The notes: a model not told the origin generated them from the letters alone. A stretch of 64,000 bases of DNA from an uncultured Blautia sp. (GCF_934371575.1 NZ_CAKRNY010000010.1:27850-91849), one strand, 5' to 3'; shown: positions 1 to 9,322, numbered from the stretch's first letter. Program-made: numbers and translations.

Positions 1-557
1 TCTATTAGCTCCGGATTCTTTTCACATGCTTCCTCCCACTGAACTCTTGTGGTACCCATACGGCTTCCTGGTGCACAGGGATCATAAATCTCATGTCCGT
101 CCTGGGTAGAACATTCCGGGTTGATCCGCAGTCCCACACTCTTTCCTGCGTTCTTTGCTTTCGCGCCAAAACGAAGGAGCTGAGACGGCGAATTAAACAC
201 TATATGATCTGCATACTGAAGCAGTTCTTCAAATTCATCGGTTCGATAACCGGCGCAGAATACATGAACCTCTTTTCCCGGCATTTCCTCTGCACCCAGT
301 CTTGCCTCAAACAGTCCACTGGCTTCTGTACCTGCAAGGTACGGCTCGAAAAATCCATAGCAGTCATAGTTACTGAAGGCTTTCTGCGCCAGGAGCATCT
401 TGCATCCTGTTCGCCTGGATACCTCACCGAGCAGTTTTGCATTTTTAATAAGAGCTTTTTCATCCAGAATATAGCAGGGTGTCTTTATATTCCGGAATTC
501 CGGCGGAATGATTCCGCCGGTTGCTGTAAATGGGGCTCTTTTATCCAATCCTTCCAT
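1..557 (-). CDS. nspC: Carboxynorspermidine/carboxyspermidine decarboxylase, 3' part missing (runs off window)
   Basis: PLP enzyme of the alanine-racemase fold that decarboxylates carboxy(nor)spermidine, the last step of the aspartate-semialdehyde route to spermidine or norspermidine. The first 185 codons are visible and open to the window edge. The N-terminus reads TPCYILDEKALIKN, and LAQKAFSNYDCYGFF carries the expected PLP lysine; FCAGYRTDE and LRINPECS follow as in the family. The ATG at 557 shares its A with the TGA of the upstream dehydrogenase (TGATG), which points to translational coupling and supports this start. It is the last visible gene of the polyamine operon. The family is confident; preference for the spermidine or norspermidine precursor cannot be told from sequence. 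Confidence 0.9.
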   Translation of the reverse strand, partial: MEGLDKRAPFTATGGIIPPEFRNIKTPCYILDEKALIKNAKLLGEVSRRTGCKMLLAQKAFSNYDCYGFFEPYLAGTEASGLFEARLGAEEMPGKEVHVFCAGYRTDEFEELLQYADHIVFNSPSQLLRFGAKAKNAGKSVGLRINPECSTQDGHEIYDPCAPGSRMGTTRVQWEEACEKNPELI

Positions 558-1816
558 CAGTCTACCAGCTTCGGATCATGGCTTTCGCTGCGTGGCAGGC
601 CATACTGGTCAAGGGCATTCAGGAACGGATCCGGATCAAATTCTTCTACAGTGTATACACCTGGTTTGATCCATTTTCCGGTGAGCATCATAAGTGCACC
701 GCACATTGCCGGAACACCTGTTGTGTAGCTGATTGCCTGACTTCCAACCTCATGATAGCATTCCTGATGATCGCACACGTTGTAAATATAATATGTCTTT
801 TCTTTTCCGTCCTTCACGCCTGTAAAGATACAGCCAATGTTTGTTTTACCTTTTGTACGTGGTCCAAGGCTTGCAGGATCCGGAAGCAGTGCCTTCAGGA
901 ACTGGATTGGGACAATCTCCTGTCCATTGTACTGGATTGGTGTTGTGGAAAGCATTCCCACATCCTCAAGACAACGCATATGATCCAGATAGCTCTGTCC
1001 AAATGTCATAAAGAAGCGAATCCGTTTTACTCCTGGGATTGTGTTTGCAAGAGACTCGATCTCCTCATGGTGAAGCAGGTACATATCCTTATCTCCTACC
1101 TTATCAAAGTTATATTCTCTCTTAATGGTCATCGGAGGGATTTCCACCCAATGTCCGTTTTCCCAGTAGCTTCCCGGTGCACTTACCTCACGGAGATTGA
1201 TTTCCGGATTAAAGTTTGTGGCAAATGCATATCCATGGTCTCCGCCATTGCAGTCCAGAATGTCAATGGTATCAATCTGGTCAAATTCGTGCTTTAATGC
1301 ATAGGCACAGTATGCCTGTGTAACACCTGGATCGAATCCGCATCCAAGCAGTGCTGTAAGTCCTGCATCTTCAAATTTTTTACGATATGCCCACTGCCAG
1401 GAATAATCAAAGTAAGCGGAAAAGCCCTCTTCTTTGCAGCGTTTTTCATAAATAGCACGCCACTTCGGATCATCAGTATCCTCCGGCTCATAGTTTGCAG
1501 TATCCATATAATTTACACCACAGGCCAGACATGCATCCATGATTGTCAGATCCTGATAAGGAAGGGCAATGTTCATTACAAGATCTGGTTTGTAGTTATT
1601 GATCAGATCGATCAGCTGATTCACATCGTCCGCATCAACCTTGGCTGTGGTAATAACAGTCTTTGTCTTTCCCTTTAATTTTTCTGCGAGTGCATCACAT
1701 TTTTCCTTTGTGCGGCTTGCGATACACAGTTCTGTAAATACCTCATCTGCCTGACAACATTTCTGAATTGCTACACTGGCTACACCTCCGCAGCCGATTA
1801 CAAGTACTCTGCTCAT
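557..1816 (-). CDS. Carboxynorspermidine/carboxyspermidine dehydrogenase (saccharopine dehydrogenase family)
   Basis: NAD(P)H-dependent enzyme that joins aspartate semialdehyde to putrescine or diaminopropane, giving the carboxylated polyamine used by the next gene. The 419 residues open with a Rossmann motif, VLVIGCGGVASVAIQKC, and continue with the family blocks GCGFDPGVTQAY (about 158-169) and YTVEEFDPDPFLNALD near the C-terminus. Length is normal for the group. Annotated homologues are often called saccharopine dehydrogenase or Lys1, but coupling to nspC and the decarboxylase/agmatinase context make the polyamine role much more likely. Its start lies 39 nt after speB. The ATG at 1816 has an AAAAGGAGAAG ribosome site upstream. 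Confidence 0.9.
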   Translation of the reverse strand: MSRVLVIGCGGVASVAIQKCCQADEVFTELCIASRTKEKCDALAEKLKGKTKTVITTAKVDADDVNQLIDLINNYKPDLVMNIALPYQDLTIMDACLACGVNYMDTANYEPEDTDDPKWRAIYEKRCKEEGFSAYFDYSWQWAYRKKFEDAGLTALLGCGFDPGVTQAYCAYALKHEFDQIDTIDILDCNGGDHGYAFATNFNPEINLREVSAPGSYWENGHWVEIPPMTIKREYNFDKVGDKDMYLLHHEEIESLANTIPGVKRIRFFMTFGQSYLDHMRCLEDVGMLSTTPIQYNGQEIVPIQFLKALLPDPASLGPRTKGKTNIGCIFTGVKDGKEKTYYIYNVCDHQECYHEVGSQAISYTTGVPAMCGALMMLTGKWIKPGVYTVEEFDPDPFLNALDQYGLPRSESHDPKLVD

Positions 1817-1855
1817 GATTCTTCTCCTTTTTATGTTGATTTTTAATTTTTTTAG

Positions 1856-2713
1856 TTATTTTGCAATCGCCAGAAGCAGTTCTCGAAGAACCTTACATGC
1901 AGTTGCAGTTGAAACACCGCTTGCATCCAGCATAGGTGCCAGTTCATTGACGTCTGCCCCTACTACATTTGCCTGAGAAACAGTGCGGATTGCATCAAGG
2001 AGTTCCAGAAAGCTCACACCTCCAGCTTCCGGGGTTCCTGTTCCCGGAAATACAGATGGATCCAGACAGTCCAGATCAATTGTAAAATATACAGGAACCT
2101 GTTTCTCTTTCAATTCTCTTACAGTCTCTTTCAGCCCCTCAAAAGTAAATGGATAAAAATCTGTATGCTGTGCGGCAAACTGAAATTCCTCTCTCTCACC
2201 GCTTCTGATACAAAACTGATGAATACGATTATCTCCCAAAAGCTCATGGCATCTGCGCAGTACACAGGCATGGCTCAATTTTGCTCCAAGATAATCATCC
2301 CTTAAATCTGCATGAGCATCAAAATGAATAATATGAAGATCCGGATATTTATGAAAAACCGCACGTACCGCAGCTAATGTTACAAGATGTTCTCCACCTA
2401 ACAGCAGTGGGAATTTGCCTGCATTTAATATTTCTTTCGCTCTTTTTTCAATATCCAAAAGAGCCATTTCACTGCTTCCAAAGCAAAGCTCCAGATCTCC
2501 GCTGTCAAACACCCTGATATCCATAAGATCTCTGTCCTGATACGGGCTGTAGGTCTCCAGTCCAAAGCTCTCATGACGCATGGCAGCAGGACCAAACCTG
2601 GCACCTGGACGAAAGCTTGTAGTGGAATCAAAGGGCGCACCATAAAGAACAACAGATGCTTCCTCAAAACTGCTTTCGCATCCAATAAAAGTCTCTACAT
2701 TCGGTAAAAGCAT
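1856..2713 (-). CDS. speB: Agmatinase, ureohydrolase family
   Basis: Mn-dependent hydrolase converting agmatine to putrescine and urea. At 285 residues it has the ureohydrolase metal ligands: GGEHLVTLAAV, HFDAHADLRDDY (DAHAD) and FTIDLDCLDPSVFPGTGTPE (DxDxxDP). The gene begins 3 nt after the speE stop, so the two are certainly co-transcribed. Presence of an agmatinase suggests that the upstream decarboxylase acts on arginine, at least in part. Arginase or formiminoglutamase activity cannot be excluded from motifs alone, but the operon context argues for agmatinase. Confidence 0.93.
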   Translation of the reverse strand: MLLPNVETFIGCESSFEEASVVLYGAPFDSTTSFRPGARFGPAAMRHESFGLETYSPYQDRDLMDIRVFDSGDLELCFGSSEMALLDIEKRAKEILNAGKFPLLLGGEHLVTLAAVRAVFHKYPDLHIIHFDAHADLRDDYLGAKLSHACVLRRCHELLGDNRIHQFCIRSGEREEFQFAAQHTDFYPFTFEGLKETVRELKEKQVPVYFTIDLDCLDPSVFPGTGTPEAGGVSFLELLDAIRTVSQANVVGADVNELAPMLDASGVSTATACKVLRELLLAIAK

Positions 2714-2716
2714 GAA

Positions 2717-3571
2717 TTATTCCTCCACTTCTTTCAGCATCTCTTCCAGAAATGCCGGAAGATAAAAGGCCCCTTTATGAAGTCTTGTTGTATAGTAACG
2801 TGTCCGAAGATTTAATGCTGTCCAGGCTTCCGAATCCAGATCATCAACAGGATGATATTTTTTACTTGCAAATCCAAATAACCAGTATCCTGCAGCGAAT
2901 GTCGGGATATGTGCCTGATAAACACGGCTGATCTGGAATGTACTTGCAATTTTCTTATGGCTGCGCTGCATGGCATGTGCATCTTCGGTATAAAATGGAC
3001 TTCCCTGCTGATTGACCATAATTCCGTCATCCTTCAGTGCGTTATAACAGTTTCCATAAAATTCACGGGTAAACAGTCCTTCAGAAGGACCGAAGGGATC
3101 CGAAGAGTCTACAATGATAAGGTCATATTTTCCCTCGCACCGTCGGATAAATTTCAGTGCATTTTCGTAATGAAGATGTACTCTTCTGTCATCCAGCCGG
3201 CAGGCATTTTCCGGGAGATATGCGCGGCAGGCTTCCACAACCATGGGGTCCATTTCTACCAGATCAATACGTCTGACCCTGTCATATCTGGTCAGTTCAC
3301 GGACAACACCGCCATCTCCGGCACCAATCACAAGAATATCTTTTGCCTCTTTATGGATCGCCATGGGTACGTGAGTGATCATTTCATCATAAATAAATTC
3401 GTCTCTCTCTGTCAGCATTACATTTCCATCCAAAGTCAGCACACGGCCAAATTCAGGTGTCTCAAAAATATCAATTCTCTGATAATCACTTTGTTTCGAA
3501 TAAAGCTGACGGTTCACACGGATACTGTGCTTCACATCCGGTGTATGAAATTCTGAAAACCACATTTCCAT
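2717..3571 (-). CDS. speE: Polyamine aminopropyltransferase (spermidine synthase)
   Basis: Transfers an aminopropyl group from decarboxylated S-adenosylmethionine to putrescine or a related amine. The 284-residue protein has the N-terminal beta domain (MEMWFSEFHTPDVKHS), a Rossmann methyltransferase-like core with VIGAGDGGVVREL (about 82-94) and LVEMDPMVVEAC, and the conserved VDSSDPFGPSEGLFTREF active-site loop. It lies 5 nt after speA. The enzyme needs a SAM decarboxylase (speD) partner and none is present in the window. Together with the dehydrogenase/NspC route the operon seems to encode two ways of adding an aminopropyl group, which is noted as a finding. Confidence 0.92.
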   Translation of the reverse strand: MEMWFSEFHTPDVKHSIRVNRQLYSKQSDYQRIDIFETPEFGRVLTLDGNVMLTERDEFIYDEMITHVPMAIHKEAKDILVIGAGDGGVVRELTRYDRVRRIDLVEMDPMVVEACRAYLPENACRLDDRRVHLHYENALKFIRRCEGKYDLIIVDSSDPFGPSEGLFTREFYGNCYNALKDDGIMVNQQGSPFYTEDAHAMQRSHKKIASTFQISRVYQAHIPTFAAGYWLFGFASKKYHPVDDLDSEAWTALNLRTRYYTTRLHKGAFYLPAFLEEMLKEVEE

Positions 3572-3576
3572 TGCTT

Positions 3577-5043
3577 TTACCTCCCTGTCAGAACATTCAG
3601 TTTCAAAATATCCGGATCCTCAGGTCCTGTCATATTACAGCCCTTTGCCTTGGCATATTCAATATAATCCAGGATTTCTGCCGTAATCCGCTCTCCTGGT
3701 GCCAGAATGGGAATTCCTGGCGGATAACACATTACAAATTCACTGCAGACTTTCCCTTCTGTTTCCCGAAGAGGCAGGCTGCATTTATCCGCATAAAAAG
3801 CTTCCTGTGGACTGGTCACCACCTGAGGGTCAATATATTCCTGGCTCAAAAGCCCGGATCCATCTGTCTGAAAGCGTCTGCGGATTTCTGCAAGTGCGCT
3901 CACAAGCCGTTCCACTTCCTGGGCACGGTCACCAATGGAAAGATAGGCAAGAATATTCCCAATATCACCGAATTCAATCTGGATATCGTATTCATCCCGC
4001 AGAATATCATAAACTTCGATTCCTGCCAATCCGATGTCCAGCGTATGTACACTTAATTTTGTAATATCAAAATCAAAAACAGAGTTTCCATTTACCAGTT
4101 CTTTTCCAAATGCATAATAGCCGCCGATGGCATTGATTTCCTCCCGGGCATATTCTGCCATATCTGCTACCTGATGAAAGATCTGGCGTCCACGCTGCGC
4201 AAGATTTCTTCTTGAAATATCAAGACTGGACATCAGAAGGTAGCTTCCCGAGGTGGTCTGTGTCAGATTAATAATCTGGCGCACATAACCTGCATGTACA
4301 GCCGGACCTGTAAGGAGAAGGCTTGACTGTGTAAGGCTTCCGCCGCTTTTATGCATGGATACAGCTGCCATATCTGCACCTGCCGCCATGGCAGAAACCG
4401 GCAGTCCCCCGCCAAAATAAAAATGGGTTCCATGGGCTTCATCTGCCAGACACAGCATTCCTGCATCATGTGCCATTTTGACAATCGCACGTAAATCACT
4501 GCATATTCCATAATAGGTCGGATTATTTACCAGTACCGCAACTGCTTTCGGATGTTCTTTTATGGCTTTTTCAACCTGTTCCCTGCGCATTCCCAGAGAA
4601 ATTCCAAGTTTCCGGTCTACTTCCGGATTTACATAAACAGGAATTGCGCCGCACAAAACAAGTGCATTTAAAACACTCCTGTGGACATTACGGGGCAATA
4701 TGATTTCATCTCCGCGCTTACAGGCAGTCAATACCATTGTCTGAACAGAGCTTGTTGTACCACCTACCATCAGAAATGCATGTGCCGCCCCAAAAGCATC
4801 TGCCGCCAGTTCTTCTGCTTCCTGTATTACAGATACCGGATGACAGAGGTTGTCCAGTGGTTTCATGCTGTTGACATCCACCCCGACACATTTTTGTCCC
4901 AAAAATTCTGTCAGTTCAGGATTGCCTCTTCCTCGTTTATGTCCAGGGACATCAAATGGTACAACTCTCATTCGACGGAAAGTCTCCAGAGCTTCATGTA
5001 TGGGTGCATGATTCTGGTTTAACTTAAAACGACTTCCTTTCAT
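3577..5043 (-). CDS. speA: Orn/Lys/Arg decarboxylase, fold III (probable biosynthetic arginine decarboxylase)
   Basis: PLP decarboxylase of the ornithine/lysine/arginine aspartate-aminotransferase fold, about 488 residues, the short Firmicute form. Visible motifs are VPFDVPGHKRG, HAFLMVGGTTSS, the cofactor aspartate in LADEAHGTHF, and the PLP lysine in SMHKSGGSLTQSS. Downstream agmatinase suggests arginine as substrate, but lysine or ornithine use is possible. Start choice: the longest frame begins at a TTG (5082) with no ribosome site, while GGAGG at 5052-5048 lies just before two ATGs at 5046 and 5043; I took 5043. First gene of the polyamine operon, directly behind the structured leader and terminator. 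Confidence 0.92.
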   Translation of the reverse strand: MKGSRFKLNQNHAPIHEALETFRRMRVVPFDVPGHKRGRGNPELTEFLGQKCVGVDVNSMKPLDNLCHPVSVIQEAEELAADAFGAAHAFLMVGGTTSSVQTMVLTACKRGDEIILPRNVHRSVLNALVLCGAIPVYVNPEVDRKLGISLGMRREQVEKAIKEHPKAVAVLVNNPTYYGICSDLRAIVKMAHDAGMLCLADEAHGTHFYFGGGLPVSAMAAGADMAAVSMHKSGGSLTQSSLLLTGPAVHAGYVRQIINLTQTTSGSYLLMSSLDISRRNLAQRGRQIFHQVADMAEYAREEINAIGGYYAFGKELVNGNSVFDFDITKLSVHTLDIGLAGIEVYDILRDEYDIQIEFGDIGNILAYLSIGDRAQEVERLVSALAEIRRRFQTDGSGLLSQEYIDPQVVTSPQEAFYADKCSLPLRETEGKVCSEFVMCYPPGIPILAPGERITAEILDYIEYAKAKGCNMTGPEDPDILKLNVLTGR

Positions 5044-5103
5044 CATTCCTCCATTTCCAGTTTCCTTTGCTTCAACCCTCAATCAGTAATTTTCTATTAC
5101 ACG

Positions 5104-5166
5104 CAAAAAAACGCAGATAAGGGCACACTTAGCCACAAACCTGCGTTTCGATCTGTATTTATCTGC
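5104..5166 (-). terminator. Terminator with competing antiterminator before speA
   Basis: AAACGCAG (5148-5141) pairs with CTGCGTTT (5116-5109), which runs into a T tract at 5111-5105. The same 3' strand, TTATCTGC (5120-5113), can instead pair 8/8 with GCAGATAA (5166-5159). The two pairings share CTGC and exclude each other, as in a transcription-attenuation switch. Confidence 0.7.
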
Positions 5167-5494
5167 TCTGTTTCCAACCCTAAAAGAGAATACGTTACTT
5201 TCTCTCAGGAACAAAAACAAAACTTCTGGATCATGCGTGTCAGAGTCTATATAGCAATCATACTTTTACTACTCTTATTGACCGTTTCACAAGTCTGCGC
5301 TTCTGGCGCATCGCGGTTATCAAAGGAACCTACTTATAAAATTTGAGCTTTTAACTCAATCAATAAGGTAACCAAAGTTACCATAATCGGCAGTGGACCC
5401 GGCTGTCCGTATGGCCTTAACCCTGACGGGTGGTCCAAAACAATTGCTTTGAAAAGACTCTGTCTGTTACTCTGCATCTTCGTCTTTCAAAATC
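5104..5494 (-). ncRNA. Long structured leader RNA of the polyamine operon, candidate riboswitch/attenuator
   Basis: Non-coding stretch of about 390 nt between a strong promoter and speA. Visible helices (forward-strand coordinates): CAGAGTC 5462-5456 with GACTCTG 5247-5241, closing a ~220-nt core; GGACC 5436-5432 with GGTCC 5399-5395; GGTAAC/GTTACC hairpin 5367-5382; TTATTGA 5366-5360 with TCAATAA 5281-5275; hairpins TTGAG/CTCAA 5343-5359 and TGCGC/GCGCA 5296-5310; ACCG/CGGT 5317-5281. The 3' end has an intrinsic terminator. It does not match the T-box, lysine, SAM, cobalamin or THF riboswitch consensus I know. It could also be a free-standing ncRNA (for example raiA- or 6S-type) that only happens to precede speA. 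Confidence 0.6.
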
Positions 5495-5500
5495 GGGTTC

Positions 5501-5529
5501 ATAATACCATGTTAAAAATAATCTGTCAA
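5501..5529 (-). promoter_or_regulatory. Sigma-A promoter of the leader RNA / polyamine operon
   Basis: TTGACA (5529-5524), a 17-bp spacer, then TATTAT (5506-5501). Transcription should start near 5494. It is a near-consensus promoter placed just after the MATE gene terminator. Confidence 0.8.
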
Positions 5530-5535
5530 TAATAA

Positions 5536-5588
5536 AATATAAAAATAAGCCATTCAGTTAGAAACATATCCAACCAAATGGCTTTTAT
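5536..5588 (-). terminator. Terminator after the MATE gene
   Basis: AAGCCATT and AATGGCTT arms with GTT/AAC inside, followed on the minus strand by ATTTTTAT. It separates the MATE operon from the polyamine leader promoter. Confidence 0.7.
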
Positions 5589-5590
5589 TC

Positions 5591-6952
5591 TTATCTTCTA
5601 TCCAGGATTTTATCAAACCTTCTGAAGAAAGTTGAAGTTGTAATGATTGCTGCAACGATATCGCTGATTGGCTCAGCCAGAAAGACGGCAAATACCTTAT
5701 TCTGAATGAAAAGCGGCAGAATAAAAATCAGCGGAATCAACAGGATCAGTTTTCTTAAACAGGCAAGGAGCAGACTGACCTTCGCCTGTCCCAATGCCAT
5801 AAAGCTCTGCTGGCAGGAAACCTGGAATCCCAGTGAAAAGATACCAGCCATATAGATTCTCAGTGCCCATGCGGTATACGTGATCAGATCTGTATCATTG
5901 GAGAAAATACCTGCAAAAAGCTTTGGAAACAGAAGCATGATCAGCCAGAAGCAGCCGGTAAAGATCGTACAGACTGTAAACTGTGTGAAAAATGCTTTTT
6001 TTACACGCTCTTTATTGCCGGCACCGAAATTGTAACTCATAATCGGCTGACCGCCCTGACAGATTCCCTGCAGCGGTAAGGTTGCAAGCTGGCTGACACT
6101 TGTGATAATAGTCATGGCTCCAACAGCAAGATCCCCGCCATATCTTGAAAGACTGGAAGTAAAACTGATGGACAGAATACTTTCTGTGGACAACATAACA
6201 AAAGTAGAGATTCCAAGCCCTAGACAGGGTAAAATAATATCTTTTTGCAATTTGAAATTTTCTTTTCTGAGATGGAGAATGGTCTTTTTCCCTGACAGAA
6301 AACGAAGAATCCAGATTGCGCCAACAGCCTGACTCAAAACAGTGGCAATCGCTGCACCGCTTACTCCCAGATCAAATACAAAAATAAAAATGGGATCCAG
6401 AATAATATTGATCACTGCACCGATCACAGTAGTCATCATACTGATCTTTGCAAATCCCTGTGTAGTGATAAAGGGATTCATTCCCATTACGATCAGGACA
6501 AAAATACTTCCCAGTATGTAGATTCTTGCGTATGCCACTCCATAAGGAAGGGTCTTTTCACTGGCGCCAAACAGTGTCAGAAGCTGTGGAGCAAAAGCGA
6601 AAAAAATCACCGTAAGGACTACGGCCATAAGAATGAGAAGTGAGAAGCAGTTTCCCAGAATCTTTTCAGCCGTCGTATTGTCTTTTTTTCCCATGGAGAT
6701 TGCTGCACGGGGAGCACCTCCTGATCCAGCAAGCATGGCAAAGGCATTGATCAGCATAAGAATTGGCGTGAATAATCCCACGCCGGTTAACGCTGCCGCT
6801 CCAACACCGGGAATATGTCCAATATAAATACGGTCTACAATGTTATACAAAAGATTGATAATCTGAGCCACAACAGCAGGAATTGCAAGCTGCGCCAAAA
6901 GACGTGGAATTTTTTCCGTTTCCATGGCCTGTGTGTTAGATTTACTGCTCAT
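5591..6952 (-). CDS. MATE family multidrug/cation antiporter
   Basis: Integral membrane exporter of the MATE (multi antimicrobial extrusion) family, 453 residues with about 12 hydrophobic segments in two homologous halves. The opening IPRLLAQLAIPAVVAQIINL and NIVDRIYIGHIPGVGAAALT match the DinF/NorM-type consensus, and the second half repeats it in GICQGGQPIMSYNFGAGN. Substrate unknown. It starts 15 nt after the upstream hybrid histidine kinase, so the two form an operon and the kinase may control or sense the transported compound. A kinase-MATE pair recurs at 22886-27935. Confidence 0.9.
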   Translation of the reverse strand: MSSKSNTQAMETEKIPRLLAQLAIPAVVAQIINLLYNIVDRIYIGHIPGVGAAALTGVGLFTPILMLINAFAMLAGSGGAPRAAISMGKKDNTTAEKILGNCFSLLILMAVVLTVIFFAFAPQLLTLFGASEKTLPYGVAYARIYILGSIFVLIVMGMNPFITTQGFAKISMMTTVIGAVINIILDPIFIFVFDLGVSGAAIATVLSQAVGAIWILRFLSGKKTILHLRKENFKLQKDIILPCLGLGISTFVMLSTESILSISFTSSLSRYGGDLAVGAMTIITSVSQLATLPLQGICQGGQPIMSYNFGAGNKERVKKAFFTQFTVCTIFTGCFWLIMLLFPKLFAGIFSNDTDLITYTAWALRIYMAGIFSLGFQVSCQQSFMALGQAKVSLLLACLRKLILLIPLIFILPLFIQNKVFAVFLAEPISDIVAAIITTSTFFRRFDKILDRR

Positions 6953-6967
6953 ATAGTTCCTCCTTTT

Positions 6968-9034
6968 TTACCTCTCTGTATTCATTACTTTCGCAATCAC
7001 CGCCATCAACACCTTCATATCAATGGGCTTGGCAACGTGGTCATTCATCCCCGCATCCAGAGCAGCCTGCTTATCCTCTGAAAAAGCATTGGCTGTCATG
7101 GCAATGATTGGAATGTTTGCTTTTTTCTGATCCTTCATCTTTCTTATTTTCGCAGCTGTCTCATAGCCATCCAGGCCGGGCATCTGAATATCCATAAGAA
7201 TCAGATCATAATAACCAGCCTCAGCTTTCGTCAGCATATGACAGCAAATTAAACCGTCAGCTGCATGCTCCACCAGAAATCCTTTCTCCTGAAGCAGTTC
7301 CTTCGCAATTTCAGCATTCAGCTCATTATCCTCTGCAAGAAGAATACGCATACCTTCTGCCTTCTCAGAACTCGGCAGCTGCAGTTCCTGTTTTTCATAC
7401 ACATCTTCCTCAGATGCAATTTCAAGAGAAAGTACGACTGTAAATTTAGTTCCCACTCCCTGGTCGCTTTCCACCTGAATTTTACCTCCCATCAGTTCGA
7501 TCAGAGTTTTTACGATTGAAAGCCCAAGTCCGGTACCGACCACTTTATTCTCCGTGGTTGTGTGTTCTCTGGAAAATTCATCAAACAAATGGGGAAGATA
7601 CTCTTTACTCATACCTATTCCTGTATCTTCACAGATAAAAATATACTGCGCTTTACCCGCTTCATCAGATATCGTTTCGTTGATCGATACGTGAACAGAA
7701 TGACCGGCAGGTGTATATTTAATTGCATTGCTCACAATATTCAGGTAAATTTCCTGAAGCTTGGTTTTGTCACATACTGCATATTTATGCTGAACCTTCG
7801 TATTTACGAAAAACTGAATTCCTTTGTTTCTGACATCTGATTCAAACACTGTATTCACAGAATGAAACAATTCTCCCAGATCTTCCGCTTTCTGATTCAA
7901 TACAGCAGCACCGCTTTCAATACGTGCCATCTCCAGAACCTGATTGATGATTGTCATCAGTAAGTTCCCGGAGGACTGGATTTTTTCTAAATATTCTTTG
8001 GCTTTCTTCTCATTTTTTAAATTCTTCTCCAACAGATAGGAAAATCCCATTATAGCATTCATAGGAGTACGAATATCATGACTCATGTTAAACAGAAATC
8101 TTGTCTTTGCTTCATTTGCGCTTTTTGCCTGTTCTGCTGACCTCTGCAATTCTTCGGCATATTGCTTCTCCCGATATTTTTTACTGAATATCTGATAGAA
8201 TATTATAGCTATCATGAGTGAAAAAATATAAGAACCGGCAATGTAAACAAGCCACCCGGATAGAAGAATCCAACCGCCGGAAGGTATAATATCAACGTAC
8301 CATGTACAATTGGGAATCTCAAATTCTACAGTCAGACTGTCCTTCGGCATACTTTCCTGACCTTTTGCAAGAACAATACGTTCATCGGTTTTGTTGTCCT
8401 TTGTCCAGATCTCATAGCAATAAGATGCTTCACTTAGCTTATCAATTCCTATTTCCTCTATAAATTTATCCCAGTCGATAACAAGGATCACAAAGCCCCA
8501 GAATTTACTGTTCCCGTCATCATCTGTCTGATAAACCGGATTTAACAGTAAGGCACCTGTACCTCCCTGCTTTAACTGATAAGGTCCACCCAGCGTATAT
8601 TTCCCGGTTTCTTTTGCAAGATTCGCATCATATTTACGTTCATGCTCTGACAGCATATTAAGGCCCACAGCCGCTTCATTCCCCTGTTCTGGAAAAACAG
8701 TGGTGATAACGCCCTCTGGTGCCAGCTCAAAAGCCTTTACCACTTCCATCTCATTAGGAATCATTTTCACAAATTCTGAAAATTCATCCTCAGAAAAATC
8801 GTATCCTTCATCAATCACATTTTCAATAAGATCCGAGATCATTACATATTTATCCAACTGTGATTTAATTCTTTTCGCAGCATTATGTGCTGTGTAAGCT
8901 GCGCTTATTTTTTCTTCCTTTTCCGTATAACCAATAATTATCCATCCAAATAAAAGTGCTCCCAGAAAAGAAAGAAATCCGGCAACAAAACAGTATTTTC
9001 TTATTTCTTTAGCTATATTACTATTTTTATCCAT
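6968..9034 (-). CDS. Membrane-bound hybrid histidine kinase/response regulator with CHASE-like sensor
   Basis: 688-residue sensor. A transmembrane helix (about 14-36) and a second (about 255-281) flank an extracellular domain whose [16 protein letters not shown] resembles the CHASE sensor consensus. Next come HisKA with the phospho-acceptor His at about 319 ([14 protein letters not shown]), the ATPase domain ([18 protein letters not shown]) and a receiver with the phosphorylation site in [15 protein letters not shown]. No HPt or separate DNA-binding regulator is next to it, so output is unclear. Located 15 nt before the MATE gene. CHASE assignment is by eye. Confidence 0.9.
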   Translation of the reverse strand: MDKNSNIAKEIRKYCFVAGFLSFLGALLFGWIIIGYTEKEEKISAAYTAHNAAKRIKSQLDKYVMISDLIENVIDEGYDFSEDEFSEFVKMIPNEMEVVKAFELAPEGVITTVFPEQGNEAAVGLNMLSEHERKYDANLAKETGKYTLGGPYQLKQGGTGALLLNPVYQTDDDGNSKFWGFVILVIDWDKFIEEIGIDKLSEASYCYEIWTKDNKTDERIVLAKGQESMPKDSLTVEFEIPNCTWYVDIIPSGGWILLSGWLVYIAGSYIFSLMIAIIFYQIFSKKYREKQYAEELQRSAEQAKSANEAKTRFLFNMSHDIRTPMNAIMGFSYLLEKNLKNEKKAKEYLEKIQSSGNLLMTIINQVLEMARIESGAAVLNQKAEDLGELFHSVNTVFESDVRNKGIQFFVNTKVQHKYAVCDKTKLQEIYLNIVSNAIKYTPAGHSVHVSINETISDEAGKAQYIFICEDTGIGMSKEYLPHLFDEFSREHTTTENKVVGTGLGLSIVKTLIELMGGKIQVESDQGVGTKFTVVLSLEIASEEDVYEKQELQLPSSEKAEGMRILLAEDNELNAEIAKELLQEKGFLVEHAADGLICCHMLTKAEAGYYDLILMDIQMPGLDGYETAAKIRKMKDQKKANIPIIAMTANAFSEDKQAALDAGMNDHVAKPIDMKVLMAVIAKVMNTER

Positions 9035-9220
9035 TTATTCTACTGCCGCCCCTTATCATCAAACCTGTCACTCACACAGTTATGAAATATCATCCAACAT
9101 TTATCCAAAAGAAAAAGCACTGTCTTTTCAGACAATGCATCCTGAACGTTACATATATTATACATTTATTATGCATAAATGTCTATTAATTTGTTTCATT
9201 TCTTAAAAAGAAAATTTAAA

Positions 9221-9285
9221 CAAAGCGAACAAGCCCGCTTCAACCACCCTGAATTCTCAGGCTTTGAGGGACTTGTTACGCTTTG
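9221..9285 (-). terminator. Long terminator hairpin after the GH112 gene
   Basis: CAAAGCG...ACAAG and CTTGT...CGCTTTG arms with an inner CCTGA/TCAGG hairpin; on the minus strand a T-rich tail follows (TTTAAATTTTCTTTTT). The rest of 9035-9322 shows only a weak hairpin near 9120 and AT-rich promoter-like sequence. Confidence 0.6.
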
Positions 9286-9322
9286 CGCATCAGATGCATT
9301 CTGCTTTTACAGACAGTTTCCG

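Noticed and set aside
93..1297. Long plus-strand open frames over the nspC/dehydrogenase genes
   Set aside because: They are opposite-strand shadows; the minus-strand products match known families and have ribosome sites.
557..1816. Lysine-pathway saccharopine dehydrogenase
   Set aside because: Family is shared, but coupling to nspC and the polyamine operon make carboxy(nor)spermidine dehydrogenase the better call.
5380..5440. Cobalamin riboswitch B12 box in the polyamine leader
   Set aside because: AGCCGGGTCCACTGCC agrees with the box at only about 10 of 16 positions and the other conserved cobalamin segments are missing.
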